Notes under the pieces: generated by a model | What the model was told of the DNA's origin: nothing | Database searches by the model: none | What the model saw: the letters and a program-made list of their open reading frames with translations, nothing else | NCBI GenBank assembly: GCA_008828725.1 | Contig: MEHQ01002057.1 | Span: 38,023-102,022 of the forward strand | Reading direction: 5' to 3' | Length of the DNA: 64,000 bases | Origin: Saccharina japonica | Lineage: Eukaryota > Sar > Phaeophyceae > Laminariales > Laminariaceae | Translations under genes and position numbers: made by a program | Part shown: piece after piece, positions 11,702-21,057 of the stretch | How the letters are laid out: the number at the start of each line of letters is the position of its first letter | How positions within the stretch are numbered: the stretch's first letter is position 1

Positions 11702-12260
11702 CGTTGCATTAGAGGACAGAGCGAGGGACGATGATATTGGTTCAGCCCAAGCTTCAGCTTTCAAGGCCGAAGAGAGAGGCAAGTGCAGTGATGGTTTGGG
11801 CAGAATGGGGGAAGGAGAGCCGGATTCGCAGGTAGGAGGCGAGGCCTGATTTGCGATAGTGGGACGTCTACTCACATGACGCCCTCAGCAAATTGCATGG
11901 TCAACTACAGAGCATGCAACTTGAAACTGCGCATCGCCGATGATTCAGCTCGCTCGATCGAAGGATGCGGTGATATTGAAAGGTAAAGTGAATATCACCG
12001 TATCCTTCGATCGATCGAGTTGAACCATTGGCGATGCGCAGTTTCTAGTTGCATTCTCTGAAGTTGAGCATTCAACCTGGTGAGGGCGTCATGTGAGTAG
12101 ACGTCGCACTATCGCAAATCCAGGCCTCGTCTCCTAGCTGCGAAGCCGACTCTCCTTCCCTCATTCTGCTCAGACCATCACTGCACTTGCCTTTCTCTTC
12201 GGTCTTGAAAGCTGAAGGTTGGACCGTACCCATATCATCGTCCCTCGCTCCAACCTCGCT
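11702..12260. repeat. About 270-bp-arm palindrome in the copia relic
   Basis: Arms 11702-11979 and about 11990-12260 are inverted copies of the same gag-protease junction with roughly 10-15% mismatch by eye. The centre is near GATATTGAAAGGTAAAG. The left arm reads protease on plus, the right arm on minus. Confidence 0.8.
11849..11979 (+). pseudogene. Copia aspartic protease fragment
   Basis: Translation gives ICDSGTSTHMTPS and later LRIADDSARSIEGCGDI, the DSG active-site motif and following strand of retropepsin-type copia protease. The frame carries no zinc knuckle upstream and ends at the palindrome centre, so it is a fragment. Confidence 0.75.
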
Positions 12261-12266
12261 CGCCAT
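12072..12266 (-). pseudogene. Copia gag-protease fragment, inverted copy
   Basis: Minus-strand translation ends GDEAWICDSATSTHMTPS. It is the diverged mirror of the plus-strand copy; the active-site Gly of DSG is Ala here. Upstream it is Ser/Glu-rich gag-like sequence. Non-functional fragment. Confidence 0.7.
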
Positions 12267-12271
12267 AGGAG

Positions 12272-12505
12272 ATGTGGTATGGTAACCCCCCCGCGGTAGT
12301 ACTTCTACCTTTCCTCAAGCCTGGCTACTGCAAGGTGAAGAGGGAGAATAAGTCCCAGGCGAAAGCACAGGAGTGTTTTTACCTTGGCCCTGCACCCAAC
12401 TACCCTCGAGACTCTGTACGAGTGCTGACTAGACAACGTACCGTGCTGATGACGTGGAATATCATCCGGCAGGGCGTGTCGTCTGCACCACCTGTACCTT
12501 CCTAG
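12272..12505 (+). pseudogene. Copia integrase C-terminal fragment
   Basis: The frame reads PGYCKVKRENKSQAKAQ then ECFYLGPAPNYPRDSVRVL, matching the region after the integrase core where copia elements have a Lys-rich stretch and (C)FLGY-like motif. The catalytic DDE part is absent. Stop at 12505. Confidence 0.7.
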
Positions 12506-13270
12506 TCGAGTGACCCCATGTTTATGGAAGAGGGGGGATCCGAGGCAGACGACGGAAGCACGTCGGATCGAGGTGGTGGGGGGGTTAGTGGATGAGCTGG
12601 GCGACGGTCTGGCTCGCCTGAACGACCTCGATTTGACGTGGGGGTTCGGTCTGGACGCGTTTTTGTAGAAGCGCGCCCAGCAGGCACCTGCCGCCGGCGA
12701 TGCCGGCGACGGGACAGCAGAGACGATGGATTCGTCTCAAGGGGGCGCGGTGGACGCCTCCTCGGTCCCGGCAGGGAAGGCCGAAAGCGACCCAGGCGAA
12801 GCACCAGCCTCCGACACCGACCAAGGGAACGGCGAGGATCCACCGGCGGTCCTGACCAAGGGAACGGCGAGGATCCACCCGCGGTCCTGTCGGAGAGGGA
12901 ATCTCACAAGCTCATCAGCTGGGGACGGCTCCCCGCGATAATAAGGGCCGGACCCGGGGTCAAAGCCAACGCTTCGAGGGCAAACCTGCTGGACGCCAGC
13001 CAAGGATGAGGCCAAATGGCGCGAGATAGGTATATCAAAACCACCACCCAACTCACCGCTTGGGAATGCATCCCATTCGTCAGCCCTCCTTGGCTGGTCT
13101 GGCTGGCCCCTGGCTGGGCCCACCTCGACAGAAACAGCAGCCTCTCTGTGTCCCGTCGCTCCGAGATTGCCTGAGGCATCCCCACGCATCTACTCCTGCT
13201 GCTGTATCTCCTGCCACGCCTACAACAGTAGCTAAAGTGTATCGTACAGAAGAGGGTTCAGCCCCTAGTG

Positions 13271-13373
13271 GGCCTCCCCTCCCAGCAGCGCTGCTCCCAG
13301 CACTGCTGGACTCAGATCGGCCTGTCCCTCCCAGCAGCGCTGCTCCCAGCACTGCTGGACTCAGATCGGCCTG
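13271..13373. repeat. 49-bp tandem duplication
   Basis: CCCAGCAGCGCTGCTCCCAG at 13281 recurs at 13330, followed in both by CACTGCTGGACTCAGATCGG. The duplication is near perfect. Confidence 0.85.
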
Positions 13374-13655
13374 TTCCTCGTGAACTCGGCCATCATGTCC
13401 CTCATGTCAGGCATAATCGACGCTTGCCCCTGCTCGACCACCAGTAGAAACTCGCTTCTCAGCTGTTGAACCTCAGATTTGGGAAGGTCTTGCTTCTCTT
13501 GAGCTGACCCGGAAGACACCCTTGACTTCTTGCCCCAGACCTGAAAACTTCGAGCTTTTGAGTACCACTAGTGTGTTCGTAGTTTCCAAATCTGGATACC
13601 CTGACTGCCCCACAGTCTGATGAGATGTTTTAAGGTCGTTGCATTAGAGGACAGA

Positions 13656-14216
13656 GAGAGAGAGAGCGGAGTGCTCGAGCTCTTCTCCTTCACGAGGCAA
13701 AATTCCATAATAACGCCTGCGAATGTATACACAACCCTCTACAACTTTTGTAACCGTTATTGCTGACACGATCCAAACGAACAGTGTTACACTTAAAGTG
13801 GAGTGGCGGAGTAATATGATGGCCTTTATATACTGAAGTTTAATAAACCCTCTCGCACGCGGGGACATATACAACAATATCCAGGAAGGAAGGGATAAAA
13901 TAATCTCCCCCAAAAAACGCCTCCGCATATTTTCAAGCCCCAAACGAGGTATGTTTAGGCGGCATCCCCGGCAAAAAATGCCTAAACCGATAGGAAGCCC
14001 CGCCAGTACGTTATCCATCTGTATCACTTAATCTGCATACTCGTACATACGAACTAACGCAGTAGTAACATCGTGTTGATGTTAGGTTGGGGATGAAAGT
14101 TGCATACCAGTACGAGCTAACGTATTAACATAACGTTGGTGTTTTATCGGTCATGTATACCAGGAATACGTTATTTACCTAACGTGTTGCGATGCACTTA
14201 CCATTTTCGCTAACAT
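13656..14216. other. No gene seen
   Basis: AT-rich unique-looking DNA. A 127-codon open frame on minus (14027-13644) has no recognisable domain. AACGTTA/TAACG words recur near 14040-14200. Confidence 0.4.
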
Positions 14217-15332
14217 TCTAATTTTCTGTGACTCGCTATGAGCTAAAGACTACCAGGTACATAACATAGTATCACTACGAGTGCACTGTTACCAATACGG
14301 AATCTAGCTAACGCGGTAGCGTTGTGTTACGCAATCGCCCACCAATCTCGTAACGTTACATTCTCTAGAAATCAGATATAACTGTTGTAACATTTCGACG
14401 TAGGTTAATTCGTATATAGTTTGGGATCAATAAGGCCTCCTGCTGCGATCAGCCGGAGACTCTCACCCGGGGTTGCTACTCCCGCGTTGATTCTGGCAAT
14501 CAACGCGGGACCGCGTCGCAGAGAGTAGGTACCCTGGTAAAACAAAAACACTAACAAAACTGATGTCGTTGTCGACGTTACCCGTCGCTACCAACGATGG
14601 GCGGGCGGGATGGTCTGTTTTTTTCCTAACCTCTTTTCTGCTTTGTCGTGCTGTTGTCGAGCTCTGCTGTCGCCCACGAAGTGGCTCGCCACTCTCTAAT
14701 AGCACAACAATGAGGCTTTCCCGAACAGGGGTTCACCCTGCTGGCGTCCCCTCTTTTTCTGGGAATTTTAGATTACTGTTGTAACATTGCGTCGTAGGTT
14801 AAATCGTATTCAGTTTGGGATCAATGAGGCCTCTCTGCTGCGGTATGAGATCACACCCATACTTGTTGACCTTCCTCTTATCTCAATGACGTCGCTCGTT
14901 TGAATCTTATCCTTTCTGCGGGTTTTTTCTCTTCCTTATTGTCCCCAAACTTCTAGCCTAGCTGCTTATGGGTTCTGCTACCGTTGGTTGTCCCGTGGGA
15001 AAGTCGGGTACGAGTTTCCGAGCCCCTTCGACAGTGATATGGCGCTTAGGTATGTCATTGGACTCAATCACTGTCTCCCAGTACAACAATGAGGCTTTTC
15101 TGAAAAGGGGATCTGCCCTGCGGGCTTCACCTCTTTTCTGTTTCAGATTATTGTTGTAACATTTCGACGTAGGTTAATTCGTATATAGTTTGGGATCAAT
15201 GAGGCCTCTCTGCTGCGGCATGAGATCACACACCCATACTTGTTGACCCTTCCCTTATCTCAATGACGTCGCTCGTTTGTAATATATTATTTCTGCGGGT
15301 TCCTCTTCTTCCTTATTATTCCCAAACTTCTA

Positions 15333-15452
15333 TTACGGGGTGGGCTAATGTAGTAAATAGGACCTACGGTACACACAAAAACCTATATATTTACCTATTT
15401 TTACTACGCGTAACAATACGTAGTTGGTCCTATTTATTATGGACCTCCGTAA
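15333..15452. mobile_element. 120-bp TA-flanked MITE (Tc1/mariner-like)
   Basis: Starts TTACGGGG and ends CCGTAA with TIRs of about 30 bp (AGTAAATAGGACC / GGTCCTATTTATTA). TA flanks both sides (15331-15332, 15453-15454). The neighbouring tandem unit keeps the empty site: CCCAAACTTCTAGCCTAG near 14945-14962, which equals the left and right flanks joined at a single TA. This shows insertion with TA duplication. A longer relative is at 44042-44272. Confidence 0.85.
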
Positions 15453-15515
15453 TAGCCTAGCCCCTTGAGGGTTCTGCTCCCGTTAGTTGTTCCGTGGGAA
15501 CGCCGCGTGCGATTT

Positions 15516-15848
15516 TCAGAACCCCTCCGACAGTGGTATCGCGTCTGCCTGTATGAACGCAGTGTCGCGCGAACGCTTCGTTCCGCTCGACGCCGACGCG
15601 GATGAAGTTACCCCGACGTATCTGCTTGCCACGGCCACGGACCTCCATCCCACGTATTCCATCAGAACGCCCATGGCCGTCCCATCCATATGGTGGCTCG
15701 CCGCCCCCCCCACTCGGATGGAGTGCAGAGTATACCGCTTGTCCTCGATACCCGCTGCGCGCAAATGGGACTGGAGGTTCGAGGTCATCTGCGCCGGCGT
15801 CAGCGCCAGGTCCCCCTTGTCCCCGCTCTCTAGGACGCTTGGGAACAG
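15516..15848 (-). pseudogene. Tyrosine recombinase C-terminal part (Crypton-like)
   Basis: The minus-strand frame from 15848 reads LFPSVLES...LTPAQMTSNL, then YTLHSIRVGGAASHHMDG, MEYVGWRSVAVASRYVG and a Ser/Thr-rich tail to a stop at 15516. HSIR gives the His and second Arg of the tyrosine-recombinase tetrad, GW the His/Trp position, and SRYVG the nucleophile Tyr. The HS-R-GGA form is usual in Crypton-type and related eukaryotic recombinases. A stop lies just before 15848 and the first catalytic Arg is missing, so this is a 3' fragment or a last exon. DIRS-type recombinases are an alternative. Confidence 0.65.
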
Positions 15849-16955
15849 CTAATATCCTAGTTTTCTGTGACTCGCTGTGAGCTCAAGACTACCAGGTACA
15901 TCACATAGTATCACTACGAGTGTACTGTTACCAATACGGAATCTAGCTAACGCGGTAGCATTGTGTTACGCAATCGCCCACCAATCTCGTAACGTTACAT
16001 TATCTAGAAATCAGATAACGTAGGAAATGTTAATGTTAAAAAAAACGTCCGCTGAACCATAGCATTGATGTGGATTGTGAAATGTTACGTTGTATGAGGT
16101 GTGAATTATTACTACTACGTAAGCTGTGAGTTCGACCAACTGAGGGGTTGATACTTAAGTTTGCAAGCTGCCTGATACATCGGGCTTGCCATTCAAAGTG
16201 TTCGGGGGATGACCTGCTGCTGCCTAGATGGACTGCTGCTGCTGTGATGCCGAGATTGTATACGATACAAGGCGCTTTGCGTAGCGGGCGGTTTCGCCCG
16301 CTACGCTCGCTCATCAAGGACGCAAAATACTATGAAAGAAAGTCACAGATGGCACAGAAAATAAGGAGGAATCAGGCGACTTGCAAATGCCAAGAGCTCC
16401 ATGTTCCAGAACAACAAAGCTATGTGTTTGAAAGAGAATGCACAGCACCGCGGCACACAGCTAGGCGCTGCGCTGCCTGGGTGTGATGTGTGCCTTTTCC
16501 GTGATGATATGTGTAGTGCTGCGTAATTGGTATCTTACTGCACGGCAAAATGCACACGGCAAACAGAACAACAACAACAACAAAAAATTGAAAAAAAACA
16601 CAAATTGGTGAGGCTGTCACATTTTGGGCGACAGGTCCAGACACAGTTCATCAGCGTCTCATACCCTTCGCAACCACCACTCTCACAGGAATGACGCATA
16701 TATACAGCCTCGAAGATTTGATGCCATCTCGTTCCGTGTAAGGCGAGTAATCATCGGCCGCGCATGGTGCTGCGTGCGCAAAGCACCACTTTTTTTGTGG
16801 GGTGAATCGAAGAAAATAGTCGAAGAAACAAAGAAGGAAAATAATTCCAGGATCTGTGCCCAAAAAACAAATTACCTTCGGCAATTAAGAGCTGAGAGTA
16901 GGCTGAGAGGCCAGGAATGTGTCAAGGCTGGCTTCCGAGTGGGGTAGACAGACAT

Positions 16956-17977
16956 ATTAATTTATATGGGTCGAGGTGGCAGCTAAACCAAACCTGAAAG
17001 TTCCCAGATCAACAGATCTTCGCGATGTATAAGGATCCACAGCAGCAGTACTCCCGAAGCGCAACCAATTGCACCGTTGTTTGTGAGGTATTTCGATATT
17101 TCATATTTCCATTTGTCATCCTCGATCCTATAAAACATCGTGGACCGCAAGAAACGAGCTCGAAGCGTGACTGCTGTTGCACGCGAGGAGGGCCGAAGTG
17201 CGAGGTGGCCTGGCGACCACGCTCGAGAGGCGCGAGGTGGCCAGGTGACCAGGCGAGGTGCGAGCTGTTGTGCACAGCAGAACAACATGCGAAAACCTGC
17301 TGTGGGCTTTTTTTCTTATTTTTTTGGGGGGGGGGTTCTATGCTCCTGCCTGGCTCTGGCTCGGCGGAGGGTAACCCTGCCAAAAGAGCCAGCTCGCCGT
17401 GACTTTAAACGCCCAGAGCATACGCCGCGGAGCTCGGCTGGACCCCAAACTTGCGCATGGGGTGCAGGTGGGCCCGCTTCGTGCCCCGCAGCCGACAGCG
17501 CGAGAAAAGACCCGCGGCCGGAAAATAAAAGATGACCGATGTGCAAAAAAAAGTGCATTTTGTACATAATTCCCAGGTTCACCTGGGGTCTTCTAATAAA
17601 CAGAAAGTCCAATCGCGAAAAACCATGAAACGGCACACCAGGTACCCGTGGATTTTCCGCCTTTTGACGGTGTATAACATGAAACCAGCTCTTCAAGGCA
17701 CAACAAACCAACAGGGAGAGATAACGTTTTCTGTTCCGGATTGTATAGCACAGGTACAAAAGCAGTGTCATACCCTGCTTGCTGTAACACGTGTACTGCT
17801 TGACCCAAAGCACAGGCTGCCGCAGTAATGCAACTAACAAATTATCAGCTTGCAACGTATTGTATCACTAATACGTGCTGGCTCTTCTACGCTTTGCGCA
17901 TCACATTTAAGTACTGTACGTACAGTTCTGTTACGACAGCGTATTGAACCCGTCCACTGCCCTTGTTATATGTGCAG
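16956..17977. other. Spacer before transposase exon 2; no HTH exon seen
   Basis: It contains GGCGAGGTGGCC-type GC words and a G-run at 17326-17335. Frames here have no HTH pattern. Ends with acceptor TTATATGTGCAG. Confidence 0.45.
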
Positions 17978-20140
17978 GTGAGTGAACGCGTCCTTCTCCT
18001 GCTGCAAGCGGCTAGGAAAGCCGGGATACTTGTTACCCAAGACGTCATCCAGATGTTCGGGCTCAGGGCTAAGAACATGCTTGCCGCATCCACGGGCCTG
18101 TCAGAGCGGCAGAAGAACAGCTTGGAGGCGTTCACGGCCAGCCATGGATGGGTGCAGGCGTTTGTCAAGCGCAACGGGCTCCAGAGCGAGGCGCTGCTCG
18201 GAAAAACGGGAAACGTCAAAGCAAAAGACGTTGAAGCTAGCATTCAGAGCGTCCGTGATGCTTGCGAGCCGTACGACATCGAAAACATCTTCAACGTGGG
18301 CGAGACGGGTCTCTTCTACAACCTGCTGCCGAAGCGAACCTATTTGGCAACAAACTCAGAGAACCGCCCTACCGCGCGAGGCACGAAGGATATGAGGGCC
18401 AAGAATCGGCTGTCAGCCTACATGTGCACCAATGCGACGGGGTCCACCAAAGTGCCCCTAGCGGTCATCGGGAAGTCCAAGAACCCTCGCTGCTTCCGAC
18501 ACAAGCAGCCGCCCGTCAAATATTTCCAGCAGGCCAACGCGTGGCCCGACGGCGTCACCCTCCAGAAGTGGTGGCAAGAGGTGTTTCTCCCTTACGCTCG
18601 CCGCCACACCCACGAGCCCGTGCTACTGATCATGGACGGGGGGGGCAGCTCCCACAGCGATCTGGTTGACGGCAGAGGACAGGTGACCGTCGTCACCTAC
18701 CCGGCGAACTACACCAGCAAGCGTCAGCCGATGGACATGGGCGTCGTCGCGGAGACCAAGATCCGCTACAGGGCACACCTGCTGGGGGCCCGAGTGGGCA
18801 CGATGCGCAACACCGAGCAGCTACGCCAGCAGGCCAAGCAACGCAACATGCAGGCAGGAACAGCGGGACTCGCGGAGGGCCATCCGGCGCATGTACTTGA
18901 TGCGGCGGAGATCCTCAACGAAGCGTGGCAGGGCGTGACAAAAGTTTCGATCGTCAGGTAAGTGTACTACGGTTAAAGTAGTCCTACAAAAACGATGGGT
19001 TTGGTTCTATTTTGCATCCAACGCTGAATTACCGTCCCGTCTGCTGCATGCACCGCGTAGTACCTGCGATTGTAGGTTCGCAGCGGGAGGACTCCCGTTT
19101 AAACAATTTCCTATGTACGTACAGTATATTTTTATGGCCGTTACAGTGTTATGGCGATATCTTGTTTTGTTGGCCAGATGTTTTTCGACTTGTCGTTGTT
19201 AAGGAAGCTTCTATCTTGGTGAGGCAGAGGACTTAAAATTGAATATGCCCCCCCCCTCCCCCCAGGAAGTGGCCACACCAGAAATTAAATTAACTCATTG
19301 AAGCTGTCATCCATATGCAAGTCCACCTTACAAGCGGTTCTTATTAAGATGCAGCTCACCCTTCATGCGACTCGCCCAACACCTCATGGCGCTTCGCGCT
19401 TGGTGCTAGCAATGTCTGCCTGGTTGGTGAAAACCCAACGTGCTCCGTCCCGGCATTGTAGGGATGCGAGGGTCTATGGTCATACGACTACGGCCATGCA
19501 TGAAAATGAAGTACACCCCCCCCCCTGATGTGTCTTGGTTGCTTACCACAGGTGCTGGCTCGAGGCCGACACGCTTCCACCGGCCATGCATGTTAGTCTG
19601 GAGCAAACCGCAGGCCTAGACGTGCCCAAAGACAACGAAGACCCGGCCATGCAACAGGTCAAGGATTATCTCACCAACTTAAGTGTTAGCGTGCGGCGTA
19701 GCGGCGTTGGAGCTGTAGGCGGCCCCGACGACGCAGAGCTGTGCGAGGTGTTAGCTGAGCTTGACATCACGCCAGGCGATGCTCCTAACGCGACCGCCAT
19801 GGCCGCCGTCAAGAGCTGGGCACTCATAGAAGACCACGAAGATGTCGTCACAGCCTTGCGGCTCGATGCCCAGGACGAGATCGTAGACCGTGTCGGGCTT
19901 TTGGAGTTTGACGCAGAGGGCGCGAAGGAGGGTATCCCCGGCGTGTCCTCTGATGAAAGCGATGTAGAAGAAGGCACGAAGAGCGGGGGGGGGCTTCCGC
20001 CACCTCTGTCAAACCTTTTGGTGCACTTCGGCCAGTTGGAAGAGCACGCTGAAGCGAGCAGCAACGACGACGCGTGCCATGCATTGCGCCGGGCGAAATT
20101 GGCTTTCGTTAGGGCCTATGCCGAGAGGTCAGCCAAGTAA
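17978..20140 (+). CDS. Pogo-like DDE transposase, catalytic exons
   Basis: Exon 17978-18957 follows acceptor TGTGCAG in phase 0 and ends CAG|GTAAGT after two bases of a codon. Exon 19552-20140 follows TTACCACAG and completes Arg, giving SIVRCWLEAD in frame. Domains in order: rest of the CENP-B-type HTH (VSERVLLLLQAARKAG to GWVQAFVKRNGL), then DDE_1: NVGETGLFYNL, LLIMDGGGSSHSD, TSKRQPMDMGV, and a C-terminal acidic tail. The first catalytic Asp (family form N-x-D-E-T-G) is Gly; the second and third Asp are present. A stop at 20138-20140 overlaps a GTAAGT, so another exon is possible. The intron (18958-19551) holds a poly(C) element. Likely catalytically dead: decayed or domesticated. Confidence 0.8.
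19264..19525 (+). mobile_element. Poly(C)-tailed SINE-like element, copy 2 (near full length)
   Basis: Begins GGAAGTGGCCACACCAG right after a C-rich run (19248-19263) and ends GAAGTACA plus a C-run (19516-19525). It lies in the transposase intron, ending 26 bp before the exon 3 acceptor. It shares its 5' end with the copies at 26495-26758 and 55350-55582, which suggests this is the true 5' terminus. Confidence 0.8.
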
Positions 20141-21057
20141 GTGGACGTTGGGGCGTTCATCGCAGAGCGGTAGCGTTTTGCGCATAATGTTTTGGGGGCC
20201 GGTAGAAGTGGGGCGTGACTGTTGCTGTGTTATCTAGTACCAGGTAGTAAGTGCCGCGGTGTCCAGCGTTCTTTCATATAGCTCAAGTGGTTTCGTACCA
20301 TGGGGCAGTACGATAGAAACAATGCGTACGGTAGAATATGTACATAATGATATGGAAACTGCATAAACACCAGCGGGTTTCGAGTTGTATAATATTACCC
20401 TTAGTACTTTTGTCTCCTCCACTTCGGAGGCCAGCCTTGACACTTCGCTGGCCTCTCAGCCTACTCTCAGCTCTTAACAGCCGAAGGGAAAAAAAATCGG
20501 GATCGGTCCTGGAATTATTTTTAGTTGTTCTTTCTCCGATTAATCTTCATCCAAAAAAAAGAGTGGTACTTTCGCACGCAGTATCATGCGCGGCCGATCG
20601 TAACTCGCCTTACACGGAACGAGATGGCACCAGATCTCCGAGGCTGTATGCATCATTGCTCTGGGAGTGGTGGTTGCGAAGGCTGAGAAACGCTGATGAA
20701 CTGTGTCTGGACTTCTTGCCCGAAGTGCAACAGCCTCACCAATTTATGTTTTGTTTTGTGTTTGTTGTCCCGTTTATGTATGTACATGCATGGTGCATGC
20801 CCAGACGTCCTTCTTCCTGCACACACGAGTGCTTGGCATTTGCAAGTCGCACTGCACCAGTTCAACAACGTTTTCCATTTGTTTACACTTTGGTCTGGTC
20901 TACTTCTTTTTCCCTCGTACACGCAAGACCTCTTGGCATTTGCAAGTCGCACTGCACCAATTCAACAACGTCTTCTATCTTATTACACTTTCGTTTGATG
21001 TGCTTCCTTGAGCGAGCGTAGCGGGCGACGAATAGCCGCCCGCGGAGCGCAGCCTTG

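Larger units (their letters stand above)
11640..13655. mobile_element. Rearranged Ty1/copia retrotransposon relic
   Basis: Copia pieces lie out of order: a protease on the plus strand (11849-11979), a protease inverted on the minus strand (12266-12072), and an integrase C-terminus on plus (12272-12505). An 80-bp word block starting GTTTCCAAATCTGGATACC occurs in direct orientation near 11648 and 13585; on the minus strand it reads ATTLKHLIRLRGSQGIQIW, similar to copia gag N-termini. No long terminal repeats or reverse transcriptase are visible. The GC-rich 12500-13100 section resembles the low-complexity linker after copia integrase. Confidence 0.7.
14217..16016. repeat. Direct repeats and three tandem units around a recombinase remnant
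   Basis: A block of about 155 bp starting TTTTCTGTGACTCGCT lies at 14223 and again at 15858, each ending near TCTAGAAATCAGAT. Between them three tandem units of about 380 bp start TGTTGTAACAT near 14383, 14779 and 15153. Each contains GTTTGGGATCAA and GAGGCCTC. The third unit runs into the recombinase gene remnant. The tandem units look like duplicated 3' flanks of one mobile element. Confidence 0.7.
16268..21057. mobile_element. TA-bounded element with about 0.65-kb inverted repeats
   Basis: The left end is TA|CAAGGCGC at 16266-16268 and the right end is GCCTTG|TA at 21057-21059. The left arm (16268 to about 16955) and right arm (about 20415 to 21057) share, in mirror order, a GC-rich hairpin with CCCGCTACGCTCGCTC, the word CGACTTGCAAATGCC, CAGACACAGTTCATCAGCG, and GGCTGAGAGGCCAG. 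The arms differ by indels; the right arm has an internal 98-bp tandem duplication (GGCATTTGCAAGTCGCAC at 20836 and 20934). Between the arms lie the two catalytic exons of a pogo-like transposase. TA duplication fits the Tc1/mariner/pogo superfamily. Two independent inverted insertions of the dispersed repeat are the alternative. Confidence 0.6.

Noticed and set aside
14217-16016. LTR retrotransposon with LTRs at 14217 and 15858
   Set aside because: The repeats are only about 155 bp, lack TG...CA ends, and enclose a tyrosine recombinase, not reverse transcriptase.
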